From: Saccharospirillaceae bacterium
GTDB lineage: Bacteria; Pseudomonadota; Gammaproteobacteria; Pseudomonadales; Oceanobacteraceae
Length of the DNA: 64,000 nt
Direction: 5' to 3'
Assembly: GCA_022448365.1 (NCBI GenBank)
Contig: JAKVCS010000001.1
Location: 727,756-791,755, forward strand
Part shown: one piece after another, positions 17,297 through 26,128 of the stretch
Layout: every line of letters starts with the position of its first letter
How positions within the stretch are numbered: the stretch's first letter is position 1
The notes under the pieces: model-generated
The model's database searches: none
The model's input: the letters and a program-made list of their open reading frames with translations, nothing else
What the model was told of the DNA's origin: nothing
Translations under genes and position numbers: made by a program

Positions 17297-20224
17297 ATGA
17301 CGACATTGTCTTTAAATACCCAGTCCTTAAAAGAGTTGGAACAGCGCGACAACTTTGTTGGCCGCCACATTGGTTCGGACGGCGCTGGTGTGGATCACAG
17401 TGAAGAAAACGCCATGCTACAGAGCATTGGTGCTGAATCCCTCGACGCACTCACCGCTGAGATTGTACCGGCCGATATTCTGCAGGAGCCATTCCTGGAT
17501 ATCGCCGACAGCCGCACCGAGTTTGAAGCCCTGAACTACCTCAAGTCTCTGGCGGCCAAAAATAAGGTGTTTAAAAGCTACATCGGCATGGGTTACCACG
17601 ACACTATTATTCCACCGGTGATTCTGCGTAACGTGATGGAAAATCCGGGTTGGTATACGGCATACACGCCATACCAGCCTGAAATCGCTCAGGGCCGTCT
17701 GGAATCTTTGCTGAACTTCCAGCAAATGGTGATCGACTTCACCGGTATGGAACTGGCTAACGCCTCTCTGCTGGACGAAGGTACTGCTGCGGCGGAAGCC
17801 ATGGCGATGATCAAACGTTCCGTACGTAAGAACAAATCCAACACCTTCTATCTGGACGAAAACTGCCTGCCACAAACCATCGATGTGGTGAAAACCCGTG
17901 CCGAAGCGTTTGGCTGGGAGGTACAGGTCGGTCCGGCAGCTGAAGCGGCCGATGCGGATGTTTTCGGTGCACTGTTCCAATACCCGGGGGTAGACGGTGA
18001 AGTCATCGACCTGACGGACGTAATCGCTGCGCTGCACGAAAAGAATGCCATGGCGGCGGTTGCTTCCGATCTGATGGCGCTGATCATGCTGAAAGCACCG
18101 GGCGAAATGGGCGCCGATATCGTACTGGGCAACGCTCAGCACTTTGGTGTACCCATGGGTTTTGGTGGTCCACACGCTGCCTTCTTCGCCACTCGTGACG
18201 CCTTTAAGCGTTCGATTCCTGGGCGTATCATCGGTGTCTCGATCGACGCTCAGGGTAAGCAAGCACTGCGGATGGCACTGCAAACCCGTGAACAACATAT
18301 CCGTCGTGAGAAAGCCAACTCCAACATCTGTACCGCTCAGGTGCTGCTGGCGAACCTGTCGGCGTTCTACGCGGTTTACCACGGTCCTAAAGGTCTGCAA
18401 ACCATCGCCGGTCGCATCCACCGCCTGACCGATATTCTGGCGGCTGGCCTCTCTTCACCTCAGGGACAGGCCAAAGGCTTAGAAATCACTAATAGCCAGT
18501 GGTTCGATACCTTAACCGTAAAAGTGACTGACCGTGATGCGATTCTGGCACGTGCTGAAACCGCTGAACTGAACCTGCGTATCGACGCTGATACTCTGGG
18601 TGTGACCCTGAGTGAGAAGACTTCCGCCGAAGACGTTGCAGAATTATTTGATGTCATTATCGGCGAAGGGCACGGCCTCGACGTTTACGCACTCGACGCT
18701 GATATCGTCACCAACGGCAGTACCAGCATCGCCGAAAACGTTGCCCGTAATACCCCATTCCTGACGCATCCGACGTTCAACAGCCATCACACAGAACATG
18801 AGATGCTGCGCTATATGAAGCGTCTGGAGTCCAAAGACCTGGCGATGAATCACAGTATGATCACACTGGGTTCATGCACCATGAAGCTCAACGCCACTAC
18901 CGAAATGATTCCGGTCACCTGGCCAGAATTCGGCAATATTCATCCGTTCGCGCCTCAGTCTCAGACAGTGGGCTACGAACAAATGATTGCCGAGCTGGAC
19001 GACTACCTGAAACAAGTCACCGGCCTTCCGGCGGTTTGCATGCAACCGAACTCAGGCGCACAGGGTGAATACGCTGGCCTGTTAGCGATCAAGAAATACC
19101 ACGAGAGCCGTGGCGAAGGGCACCGTAACGTGTGTCTGATTCCTCGCTCTGCCCACGGCACCAACCCGGCTTCAGCGCAAATGGCGTCCATGCGTGTGGT
19201 TGTGACCGACTGTGATGAAGACGGCAACGTCGATTTTGCAGACCTGAAAGCCAAAGCCGAAGAGCTGGGCGATCAACTGTCTTGCTTAATGCTGACCTAC
19301 CCATCAACTCACGGTATCTATGAACAAGGTGTGCGCGAAATCTGCGACCTGATTCATGAGCACGGCGGTCAGGTATATATGGACGGCGCTAACCTGAATG
19401 CTCAGGTCGGCATTACCTCGCCAGGCCATATCGGTGCTGACGTAACACACATGAACCTGCACAAAACCTTCGCTATTCCACACGGCGGTGGTGGCCCGGG
19501 TATGGGTCCGATTGGTGTAGCAGCGCACCTGGCACCGTTTGTAGCGAACCACGCGGTACGCCCGATTGATAGCGAATCCAAAGGTAACGGTGCGGTATCC
19601 GCAGCGCCTTACGGTTCTTCTTCGATCCTCAACATCAGCTGGATGTACATCACCCTGATGGGCGGCAACGGTCTGCGCAAAGCAACCCAGGTTGCTCTGC
19701 TCAAAGCCAACTACCTGGCGAAGCGCCTGAGCACGCACTACCCGATTCTGTACTCGGGTCAAAACGGCCGTGTGGCGCACGAATGTATCGTTGACCTGCG
19801 TCCGATCAAAGCCGAAACCGGTATCAGTGAAGTCGATATCGCTAAGCGCCTGATGGACTACGGTTTCCACGCACCAACCATGTCGTTCCCGGTTGCGGGT
19901 ACCTTCATGATTGAGCCGACTGAATCGGAATCTCAGGCTGAGATCGATCGTTTCGCTGATGCGATGATTGCAATTAAAGGCGAGATTGAAGCGGTTGTCC
20001 GTGGTGAGTTAGACGCGGAAAATAACCCGCTGAAAAACGCACCTCACACCGCAGAAGTGGTTACCGGTGATTGGGAACGTCCTTACTCCCGTGAACTGGC
20101 GGCTTATCCGGTTAAAGACCTGGGCGCTCATAAGTTCTGGCCAAGCGTTGGCCGTATTGATGATGTGTACGGCGACCGTAACCTGATTTGTTCTTGTCCG
20201 GCGATTGAGAACTATGAAGATTAA
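17297..20224 (+). CDS. gcvP: Glycine dehydrogenase (decarboxylating), P protein
   Basis: 975 residues, a full-length single-chain P protein with the two homologous halves fused. It decarboxylates glycine using pyridoxal phosphate and passes the aminomethyl group to GcvH. The Schiff-base lysine is Lys723 in [17 protein letters not shown], with the Gly-rich stretch behind it. N-terminal half landmarks are [16 protein letters not shown] and [18 protein letters not shown]. It follows gcvH after an intrinsic terminator, so expression may rely on readthrough or a promoter in the 102-base gap. A strong terminator closes the cluster. Confidence 0.97.
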   Translation: MTTLSLNTQSLKELEQRDNFVGRHIGSDGAGVDHSEENAMLQSIGAESLDALTAEIVPADILQEPFLDIADSRTEFEALNYLKSLAAKNKVFKSYIGMGYHDTIIPPVILRNVMENPGWYTAYTPYQPEIAQGRLESLLNFQQMVIDFTGMELANASLLDEGTAAAEAMAMIKRSVRKNKSNTFYLDENCLPQTIDVVKTRAEAFGWEVQVGPAAEAADADVFGALFQYPGVDGEVIDLTDVIAALHEKNAMAAVASDLMALIMLKAPGEMGADIVLGNAQHFGVPMGFGGPHAAFFATRDAFKRSIPGRIIGVSIDAQGKQALRMALQTREQHIRREKANSNICTAQVLLANLSAFYAVYHGPKGLQTIAGRIHRLTDILAAGLSSPQGQAKGLEITNSQWFDTLTVKVTDRDAILARAETAELNLRIDADTLGVTLSEKTSAEDVAELFDVIIGEGHGLDVYALDADIVTNGSTSIAENVARNTPFLTHPTFNSHHTEHEMLRYMKRLESKDLAMNHSMITLGSCTMKLNATTEMIPVTWPEFGNIHPFAPQSQTVGYEQMIAELDDYLKQVTGLPAVCMQPNSGAQGEYAGLLAIKKYHESRGEGHRNVCLIPRSAHGTNPASAQMASMRVVVTDCDEDGNVDFADLKAKAEELGDQLSCLMLTYPSTHGIYEQGVREICDLIHEHGGQVYMDGANLNAQVGITSPGHIGADVTHMNLHKTFAIPHGGGGPGMGPIGVAAHLAPFVANHAVRPIDSESKGNGAVSAAPYGSSSILNISWMYITLMGGNGLRKATQVALLKANYLAKRLSTHYPILYSGQNGRVAHECIVDLRPIKAETGISEVDIAKRLMDYGFHAPTMSFPVAGTFMIEPTESESQAEIDRFADAMIAIKGEIEAVVRGELDAENNPLKNAPHTAEVVTGDWERPYSRELAAYPVKDLGAHKFWPSVGRIDDVYGDRNLICSCPAIENYED

Positions 20225-20254
20225 TCTTCGTTTTTCTTAAAAACGGAAGATATA

Positions 20255-20290
20255 AAAAACCCCGCTAGCTGAGAAGTTAGCGGGGTTTTT
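20255..20290 (+). terminator. Intrinsic terminator after gcvP
   Basis: A 13-base-pair stem (AAAAACCCCGCTA, 20255-20267, with its complement at 20278-20290) ending in five T. A second, imperfect inverted repeat at 20225-20250 lies directly after the stop codon. The A-run on the left arm makes it usable in both directions. Confidence 0.92.
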
Positions 20291-20310
20291 ATGTCTCAGG
20301 CTCATTTCTC

Positions 20311-20329
20311 GTTCCCACGCTCCGCGTGG
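20311..20329. repeat. Short palindromic repeat, GTTCCCACGC-type
   Basis: GTTCCCACGCTCCGCGTGG contains CCACGC-N3-GCGTGG. Elements of this shape are widespread as dispersed repeats in Gammaproteobacteria. It marks the border between the gcv cluster and the accessory patch. Only one copy is seen in this window. Confidence 0.45.
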
Positions 20330-20362
20330 TTACGCAAGCGAATAGAAAAATCAAAGAGATTG

Positions 20363-20959
20363 CTAATCCTGCAGTGCTTTCTCCAGCAGATGAAACACAT
20401 AAGGAGCCCCGCATTTCATTGGAGCGCGGAGAATGTCATGATCATTAACAATCACACTTAACAACCTATATACTTTATTTACACCATCAACAACGTCATC
20501 GACGTATTTAAATCCTGGTAAGTATTTTTCCTTTTCCCTAAAAAATGACAGATCCTGATGAGCTAAATATTTATTACGAACAACTAGAAGCTCGCTGCGA
20601 GCAGGTTTAATCTGTTGATCGTAAATATTTTTAATTTCAGAGTAACGAGAGTGAGATTCAACACACTCACTTCTTAGAAAGTAATCTAACGTTAGATTTT
20701 TATTTATTCCATTACGTCCAGACTCGCCGTTATCTGTCATTTTGCACGCAAGAATGATCAAGTGACCATATAATTCATCGAACAGCATTTTAAAAAAGTT
20801 TAGTTCGTGATCATTAATAAGCTGAACCCTGCCATCATCCCAATAGATTTTTTTGAACTCCTCACGCAGGTTAAAAGCTCGCCTTAAAACATTTCCAAAT
20901 GCATCAAGATCTGTTTTTAGCAGCTCACTTTCTTCACTCACCGGATGCTCCTTATTCAT
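20363..20959 (-). CDS. HEPN/AbiU2-like protein
   Basis: 198 residues, mostly helical and with no membrane segment. The key feature is RNKYLAHQD at 128-136, where Arg128 and His134 form the R-x5-H motif of HEPN RNases; the surrounding pattern (long helix, conserved Ala-His-x-Asp) resembles the AbiU2 group of HEPN proteins. HEPN proteins often cleave RNA in abortive phage defence, but many AbiU2-like ones are of unknown role and some are inactive. Ribosome binding site GGAG at 20968-20971, eight bases before the ATG. Its minus-strand neighbour upstream is a secreted protein. No obvious antitoxin is attached. The family call is by motif only. Confidence 0.55.
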   Translation of the reverse strand: MNKEHPVSEESELLKTDLDAFGNVLRRAFNLREEFKKIYWDDGRVQLINDHELNFFKMLFDELYGHLIILACKMTDNGESGRNGINKNLTLDYFLRSECVESHSRYSEIKNIYDQQIKPARSELLVVRNKYLAHQDLSFFREKEKYLPGFKYVDDVVDGVNKVYRLLSVIVNDHDILRAPMKCGAPYVFHLLEKALQD

Positions 20960-21015
20960 AACGTATACTCCAACCCACTTTCAATATCAGGTGCTATCAA
21001 ATCTAGTAATAAAAC

Positions 21016-21939
21016 TTACCAGCCAGCCTCATTCATCTCATCATCAAGCCCCTCAAGATATTCTTCAGAAACATCTAATGAATCAAATATTCCAGGTTTC
21101 TGATGTTTAACCATCATTGGCTTAAAGCCCTTTCCATATGGATAACCTCTACGATCACCATATTCACTTCTTTTCAAAAATCCTTCCTGAATTCCAGACC
21201 ATGTATGTTTATTCACATATAGATAAGCAAGCTCATCTTTTTTATCAATTAAATCCAATAACGCCTTTTTGGTAGTTACGGAAACTACCTTTCCTTTACT
21301 GGGTCGATTCGAAACTTTATTAAAAAAGTAGCTATAGTGATAACTATCAATACCCTCAAGGTATTTTGTCCTCCAGTACCCAGGTGGAAGAACCTGAATG
21401 CCGAATTCGCCTAGCTGCTTGGAATATATTTCCCTGAAGCAAAGATTCATCTTTCCAGAGCAGAATGGCTCACCGGTTTTAAAATCCTGCGCCACAACTT
21501 CCGTTGACTGACTGCCTTGCTGCGTTATCGCCGCGGTCTTTGAAGAACTCTTAACCACGACTTTTTCTGGAGAGTCTGCAACAAAGCCCACTTTGAAGCT
21601 GCCTGAAAGCGAACACCTGATTAATCCAGATTCAGCATCAAAGCTGACGCTCTCTTGCTTCTCGACCAATCGCGCAAAAGCTTTTGTCGTAACCAACCGG
21701 TCCTCGTGGTGCTGAGCACCGCTATTGCTGGCAACACTCGAAAACTCAGATTCAACCTGCACAGTCGCCGATTGCGCAGCATCTCTGCGAGCATAATCCA
21801 ATGCCATCTCACATGCTTTTAGCTTGGTGTCAGATACACCAACACCTTTAGAACTAATGATTTCCTGAGAAGCGTTTAAAGAAGTAGAAAAGCCAGCTAG
21901 CGTAAGCAACGCTGCAACCAAGTTAAGAGGAGAAGCCAT
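21016..21939 (-). CDS. Secreted protein of unknown function with LPP20-like N-terminal domain
   Basis: 307 residues from the ATG at 21939, which has AGGGA six bases upstream; an in-frame ATG 36 bases earlier has none. A signal peptide spans about 1-23. The first mature domain (about 25-125: KGVGVSDTKLKACEMALDYARRDA, then SVSFDAESGLIRCSLSG) has the pattern of LPP20/FlgT-N-like envelope domains. The remainder has four Cys in all and an aromatic-rich part (PPGYWRTKYLEGIDSYHYSYFF) that I cannot assign. It is upstream of the HEPN-like gene in the same direction with a 56-base gap, so the two may be co-transcribed. Confidence 0.55.
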   Translation of the reverse strand: MASPLNLVAALLTLAGFSTSLNASQEIISSKGVGVSDTKLKACEMALDYARRDAAQSATVQVESEFSSVASNSGAQHHEDRLVTTKAFARLVEKQESVSFDAESGLIRCSLSGSFKVGFVADSPEKVVVKSSSKTAAITQQGSQSTEVVAQDFKTGEPFCSGKMNLCFREIYSKQLGEFGIQVLPPGYWRTKYLEGIDSYHYSYFFNKVSNRPSKGKVVSVTTKKALLDLIDKKDELAYLYVNKHTWSGIQEGFLKRSEYGDRRGYPYGKGFKPMMVKHQKPGIFDSLDVSEEYLEGLDDEMNEAGW

Positions 21940-21990
21940 ACCAATTCCCTTTAAGTAATGGCCCATTGATAACATATTTATTACTTTAAT

Positions 21991-22275
21991 TCAGCCCAAC
22001 GCCCGCATAACTGCTTCCGGCTCTTTAGCAACTACATTCAACAAGGCTAATGCAGGCTCCTGCGGAGTGCGATCTCCACGCTCCCAGTGACGCAGCGTTG
22101 CCACGCTGATCCGTAACTTATCTGCAAACTGAACCTGAGTTAAGCCCAGACTTTTACGCATCTTGGCCACATCTATCAGCGGTAGTTTGTAACTTGTAGA
22201 TTCAACGTCTTTGCCATCGACTAGGTCGATTGCTTCCTGTAGGCCATCGGCGATGCTTTGGAATTCTTTGCTCAT
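21991..22275 (-). CDS. XRE-family antitoxin-like DNA-binding protein, no toxin beside it
   Basis: 94 residues. A C-terminal XRE helix-turn-helix (about 36-80: MRKSLGLTQVQFADKLRISVATLRHWERGDRTP) follows a 35-residue N-terminal part, the form of HigA/NadS-type antitoxins whose RelE-like toxin gene normally lies just upstream. Here only about 200 bases separate it from the yoeB stop codon, too short for a full toxin, and I see no toxin frame there. It may be a remnant antitoxin acting alone, or a general repressor. Confidence 0.75.
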   Translation of the reverse strand: MSKEFQSIADGLQEAIDLVDGKDVESTSYKLPLIDVAKMRKSLGLTQVQFADKLRISVATLRHWERGDRTPQEPALALLNVVAKEPEAVMRALG

Positions 22276-22366
22276 TTCATTATTCGTTCATGCAGCACGA
22301 GAAAACCAATGTAATCCAATGGATTACTAAAGAAAAAATATTTTTTACTATATCAAGCTGCAATCT

Positions 22367-22397
22367 CTGGGGTTCGCTCCACTCACCCCAGCCTACG
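22367..22397. repeat. Dispersed palindromic repeat, GGGTTGG family, copy 1
   Basis: CTGGGG (22367-22372) and CCCCAG (22386-22391) form a hairpin whose loop holds TTCGCTCCACTCA, followed by CCTACG. It is the inverse orientation of the copy at 22436-22466. This sequence type recurs across gammaproteobacterial genomes near genes of foreign origin. Confidence 0.55.
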
Positions 22398-22435
22398 AAT
22401 GTAGCGGCGGTTTAACAATTAAAGAATGTGGACAG

Positions 22436-22466
22436 GTAGGTTGGGTGGAGCAACGCGATACCCAAC
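22436..22466. repeat. Dispersed palindromic repeat, GGGTTGG family, copy 2
   Basis: GTAGGTTGGGTGGAGCAACG begins this element, with GTTGGG (22440-22445) pairing with CCCAAC (22461-22466). It sits 11 bases after the yoeB stop codon on the minus strand and may act as a transcription stop or processing site. Confidence 0.6.
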
Positions 22467-22477
22467 TACAAGCCAAA

Positions 22478-22732
22478 TTAATAGTGGTATCGAAGCTGCG
22501 CTATCAGCACAGCACCGTCTTCCACCTTATAAACCAACCGGTGCTCATCATTAATCCGGCGCGACCAATAACCCGCTAAGCCATGCTTCAGAGGCTCTGG
22601 CTTGCCAGTGCCTTCAAACGGTGTGCGCTGAATCTCTTTGATTAGCGCATTAATCCGTTTCAGCATTTTCTTGTCGGTGGATTGCCAGTAGAGGTAACTT
22701 TCCCAGGCTTTGCTGGAGAAGATCAGCTTCAT
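22478..22732 (-). CDS. yoeB: YoeB-type toxin mRNA interferase
   Basis: 84 residues from the ATG at 22732, exactly the length of E. coli YoeB. It is a RelE-superfamily RNase that cleaves mRNA at the ribosome. The catalytic residues sit at the same numbers as in E. coli: Glu46, Arg65, His83 and Tyr84, and the C-terminus ends in RYHY. FEGTGKPEPLKH and WSRRINDEHRLVY are diagnostic. A frame starting 15 bases earlier at a TTG is unlikely. The gene starts 11 bases after the yefM stop codon, so the pair is an operon, and it looks intact. Confidence 0.95.
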   Translation of the reverse strand: MKLIFSSKAWESYLYWQSTDKKMLKRINALIKEIQRTPFEGTGKPEPLKHGLAGYWSRRINDEHRLVYKVEDGAVLIAQLRYHY

Positions 22733-22743
22733 CTTTCGATCAC

Positions 22744-22998
22744 TCAATCTTCGAGTAGAGCGCGCTCTGTACCCTGCCCATTCTCTAACTCAGCAATCGA
22801 TTCCAGCAGATTGCGGGCGTTGGCCGGTGAGCGTAACAAATAGGTGGTTTCCTGCATGGCTTGATAGTCTTCCAGAGACATCATCACCACAGGTTCTTCA
22901 CTTTTACGAGTAATAATCACCGGAGCATGGTCGTTACAGACCTGCTCCATGGTTTTCGCCAAGTTGGCGCGGGCAGCGGTATAACTGATAGCGTCCAT
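22744..22998 (-). CDS. yefM: YefM-type antitoxin
   Basis: 84 residues. The Phd/YefM fold is recognisable from MDAISYTAARANLAKTM, PVIITRKSEEPVVMMSLEDYQAMQETTYLL and the acidic, disordered C-terminus that wraps the toxin. It neutralises YoeB and, with it, represses the operon. Ribosome binding site GGAG seven bases before the ATG. Upstream lies a palindrome containing TGTACA, the hexamer recognised by E. coli YefM. Confidence 0.94.
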   Translation of the reverse strand: MDAISYTAARANLAKTMEQVCNDHAPVIITRKSEEPVVMMSLEDYQAMQETTYLLRSPANARNLLESIAELENGQGTERALLED

Positions 22999-23032
22999 CG
23001 TTTCTCCATCGCGCCTTCAGGCTCGATTCATA

Positions 23033-23052
23033 CTGTACATCATTCCGTACAG
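23033..23052 (-). promoter_or_regulatory. Candidate YefM operator
   Basis: CTGTAC-N8-GTACAG is a perfect palindrome 34 bases upstream of the yefM start codon, and the left arm includes TGTACA. E. coli YefM is known to bind palindromes containing TGTACA in its own promoter, so autorepression here is a direct prediction. Confidence 0.75.
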
Positions 23053-23215
23053 GTTAAATTTTAACCATGAAAAAATCAATCCCCTGGCTCACTCCAATTA
23101 CCCCATCCTACGCCTGTATTAGATGCAACCAGCTTCATTATCAAACACAACCAAAAGTTGCCATATGCAATTCCAAAGCATATATTTGATAAATACAACT
23201 CATATCGGGTGATCT

Positions 23216-23578
23216 ATGCAGGCAGCCATGCAACCAAACGAGGAACTGGTGATTGCCAAAGCGGTGATCAACGCCAGTGATGAGCTGGGTCTCGCGCGCG
23301 GTGAGCTGGCTCAGGTTCTCGGTATTGACCCGTCCCAGGTCAGTCGTTTAACCCAGCGTGGTGTTAAGCGTTCCAGCAAACAATGGGACATCGCACTCTA
23401 CGTTATCCGTATCGCCCGTGCCCTGTTTGCCCTGAATAACGGCGATAAGGACAACACTCAACACTTTATGAAAACCCCAAACCGCGTTCTGCAGCTGACG
23501 CCGAAAGAAGCGTTAAAAGATCTGGCCGGCTTAGTGCGGGTACTGAACTTCGTCGACGCAATGCGCGGCAAGGTTTGA
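23216..23578 (+). CDS. Xre/MbcA/ParS-type antitoxin (DUF2384)
   Basis: 120 residues; an in-frame ATG at 23228 is an alternative start. The N-terminal half is a helix-turn-helix (ELGLARGELAQVLGIDPSQVSRL, about 25-47). The C-terminal half carries the MbcA/ParS toxin-binding segment (ALFALNNGDKDNTQHFMKTPNRVL and PKEALKDLAGLVRVLNFVDAMRG). It would block the RES-domain toxin encoded next and repress the operon. Its stop codon overlaps the toxin start (TGATG), giving translational coupling. Confidence 0.88.
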   Translation: MQAAMQPNEELVIAKAVINASDELGLARGELAQVLGIDPSQVSRLTQRGVKRSSKQWDIALYVIRIARALFALNNGDKDNTQHFMKTPNRVLQLTPKEALKDLAGLVRVLNFVDAMRGKV

Positions 23579-24324
23579 TGACAGATCTCCGTAACCTGAT
23601 TGAGCAGCAACGTGATCTCCTCTGCGGCAAGTTATACCGGATGGTGGAAAATCAGGAACAGGTCGCGACCCGCCGACTGGTCGATAACGCTGCCGAGCAT
23701 GATTTGCTGGAAAGCATCCTGGAAGAGAGCAAACCGCCCTATCATCTGGATACGCCAGACGGCATGGATTATCTGCTGAAAACGCCATTTCGTTATCCAC
23801 CCCTGAAATACGGATCGCGCTTCGGCACGATCAACGAAGCGGGTATTTTCTACGGTGGAATCCATCCAGAGGTAGTGATTGCCGAGGTCGCTTATTATCG
23901 CTTTGTGTACTGGTATTCACCGCAGGAGCCATTTCCGCAGCCAATTCAGTCGCAACACACATTGTATTCGGCCAGATTCAAAACTGATGCTGGAGTGGAT
24001 TTAACCGGAGAAGCGTTTACGCAATACAAGGAGCTGCTCACTTCTCCTAGTGACTACCGGTTTACCCAACAACTGGGAAGCCTGATGCGTCAGCAGGACA
24101 TCGAAGCCTTTATCTATCAATCGGCGAGAGATCCGCAGGCTGGCGCCTGTATTGCTCTGTTTACCCCTGAAGCTCTGGATACGCTGAAGCCAGATTTGCA
24201 GGCTGATTATATGTGTGATGTCGATGGTGAAACCGTCAGCATGCGGCGCAACGGACAATTTGAGTCACTGCGTTTTGCACTATCGGATTTCCAAATTGAT
24301 CACCAGCTACCGATGCCTGCCTGA
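23578..24324 (+). CDS. RES-domain toxin, probable NAD+-degrading enzyme
   Basis: 248 residues from the ATG at 23578 inside the antitoxin stop codon. RES-domain toxins such as MbcT consume NAD+ by phosphorolysis and stop growth. Conserved residues seen are Arg21 (KLYRMV), the segment KYGSRFG near 78-83, GIFYGG near 89-94, Glu103 before AYYRF, and a Ser at about 182 (IYQSARD). The N-terminal part of about 70 residues is longer than in small RES toxins. All expected motif positions are filled, so it appears intact. Confidence 0.85.
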   Translation: MTDLRNLIEQQRDLLCGKLYRMVENQEQVATRRLVDNAAEHDLLESILEESKPPYHLDTPDGMDYLLKTPFRYPPLKYGSRFGTINEAGIFYGGIHPEVVIAEVAYYRFVYWYSPQEPFPQPIQSQHTLYSARFKTDAGVDLTGEAFTQYKELLTSPSDYRFTQQLGSLMRQQDIEAFIYQSARDPQAGACIALFTPEALDTLKPDLQADYMCDVDGETVSMRRNGQFESLRFALSDFQIDHQLPMPA

Positions 24325-24584
24325 AATTCTCGGCTTTGAGTCATACTTCTGGCACTTACATCCTTAGAATTAGACATAAAAGGCCATAAGAATACGTCTT
24401 CCTAATCGTGCTGAGACTTTTTCAAAAGAGGGGCTTCCATGACTAACTGTCTGGTGACGGACTGCACGAGGCGTTTCAAGCGCTTATATGACGTCAATGA
24501 CAGCCGCTTTTAACATCCTTTTACTACACTGAATGAACATTCAATTGATACAATGCCTGCCCATTTTTTCGACGAAGCTCCTCC
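24325..24584. promoter_or_regulatory. Upstream region of choline-binding gene, with palindrome and -10 element
   Basis: TGAATG-AA-CATTCA is a palindrome at 24530-24543 directly upstream of TACAAT (24549-24554), a good -10 hexamer. A protein bound there would block RNA polymerase. The arms are reminiscent of operators of the choline-responsive repressor BetI, which fits the product of the next gene, but no betI is nearby. Nothing else is seen in these 260 bases. Confidence 0.45.
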
Positions 24585-25523
24585 ATGAAACGCGCCCTAC
24601 TGCTGCTACTGATGTTTTTACTACCAACCACCGTGGCTGCCAACAGCTGCACAACGGTGCGTTTTGGTGTCGTTGACTGGACTGATGTACAGGCAACTAC
24701 CGCCACGGCAGAGCAATTACTGACCCGGCTGGGATACGAAGTCGAGACTGAATTGCTGTCGGTCCCCGAGGTTTATCAGAAATTATCCGGCGGAGAACTG
24801 GATGTCTTTCTGGGAAACTGGATGCCAACCATGGAGCCGATTATTCAGCCTTACCTGTTAAATAAGAGTGTCGATGTACTGGGCAAAAATCTCAGCGGCG
24901 CGAAATATACGCTGGCAGTGCCAGACTACGTTTACGATGCTGGCGTCCGCTCGTTCGCTGATATTGTGCGCTTTAAGGATCAGTTCAAAAATAAGTTATA
25001 CGGCCTGGAAAAAGGTAATGACGGTAATGCTCTGCTTCAGCAAGTGATTGCTAAAAACGATTTTTCACTGGGTAACTTTTCGCTGGTCGAGCTGCCGGAG
25101 CGGTTGATGTTGTATCAGGTAAAACGACACATTCGTGACGGCGACTGGATTGCGTTCCTTGCCTGGGCACCACACCCGATGAATGAAAACTTCGATATCC
25201 GTTACCTGGCCGGTGGCGATGCCTACTTCGGTCCGGATCTGGGTGGTTCGACTGTGTATACCAACACCCGGGCAAACTTTCGCCGCGACTGCCCTAACGT
25301 TGCCAAATTACTCGATAATCTCGAGTTCTCTTTGGAGATGGAGGGTGAGGTGATGAATATGATGTTAGGTGAGTTTGTTCCCGGCGATCGTGCCGTGCGC
25401 GACTGGATGTTCCGCAATCCGACTGCACTTAATGGCTGGCTGAATGGTGTGACCAACCAACAGGGGAAAGCCGTTAATCCAGGCCAACTGGCTGAGAGGA
25501 TGCAGCTGACCTTTTCGAACTAG
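24585..25523 (+). CDS. Choline/glycine betaine ABC transporter substrate-binding protein
   Basis: 312 residues. A signal peptide (about 1-19, ending TTVAANS) exports it to the periplasm. The OpuAC-type fold is recognisable from RFGVVDWTDVQATTATAEQLL, LDVFLGNWMPTM and GDWIAFLAWAPHPMNE; Trp and Tyr residues in these segments would form the aromatic cage for a quaternary amine, most like ChoX. No ATPase or permease gene is adjacent, so it must work with a transporter encoded elsewhere. The gene has its own promoter-like region with a palindrome. Confidence 0.88.
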   Translation: MKRALLLLLMFLLPTTVAANSCTTVRFGVVDWTDVQATTATAEQLLTRLGYEVETELLSVPEVYQKLSGGELDVFLGNWMPTMEPIIQPYLLNKSVDVLGKNLSGAKYTLAVPDYVYDAGVRSFADIVRFKDQFKNKLYGLEKGNDGNALLQQVIAKNDFSLGNFSLVELPERLMLYQVKRHIRDGDWIAFLAWAPHPMNENFDIRYLAGGDAYFGPDLGGSTVYTNTRANFRRDCPNVAKLLDNLEFSLEMEGEVMNMMLGEFVPGDRAVRDWMFRNPTALNGWLNGVTNQQGKAVNPGQLAERMQLTFSN

Positions 25524-25552
25524 CGACAATCTGAGCAGGCGCGGCTCCCTGG

Positions 25553-25903
25553 TCACGCCTGCCTGCTCTCGTTTGCTGAATAAATTCCCCAGGCACTCAG
25601 GCCCGCCAGCAGAACACCTGCTGAGGCAACCATAAACGCACCAAATGCATCGTTAGAACCAGGCTCCAGAGTTAAGGCAACCTGCATAGCGATAGCAGAC
25701 AGTCCAATCATTGCTGCACTGGTCACGTAACCCATAGCCCGCACCGGTTTACCACCCACATCACTCAATGCCGCAGCAGTCGCCAACCACGCTATCAACA
25801 TCAACAAACGAAGAAACTGAAAGCCCTGGAAAAGCATTGCGACCAGCGACAGGATGGCAAGAATAACAAAAACAGTGGCTAATGATTTTCTCAGCATATT
25901 CAT
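25553..25903 (-). CDS. Small membrane protein of unknown function, four helices
   Basis: 116 residues from the ATG at 25903 (GAGAG upstream); a GTG at 25915 would add four residues. Hydrophobic segments at about 9-28, 30-46, 57-78 and 87-107 suggest four membrane helices with a short basic N-terminus. I recognise no family. It is convergent with the choline-binding gene and divergent from the MATE gene. Confidence 0.6.
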   Translation of the reverse strand: MNMLRKSLATVFVILAILSLVAMLFQGFQFLRLLMLIAWLATAAALSDVGGKPVRAMGYVTSAAMIGLSAIAMQVALTLEPGSNDAFGAFMVASAGVLLAGLSAWGIYSANESRQA

Positions 25904-26128
25904 AGATTCTCTCACGCTCGTAGCGATGTTAATTACAACGTCCAGAATGAGGATAACAGTCCACTGCCACCAAGGGCAGCATCTGTACCCTTCTTACCGT
26001 TTCCTGAACCTGAGTTGACGAATGCACCTCAACCAACGCCGGGCTAAAACACTGGCTGTCGCCAGCGAAATTCGTTAGCGTGTCAGCCTTCGCCTTTTTG
26101 GTTAGCCATTTCAATAACAAGGATCGAT

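Noticed and set aside
17417..18421. 334-codon minus-strand frame inside gcvP
   Set aside because: Opposite-strand shadow of a certain gene, with no domain and no ribosome binding site.
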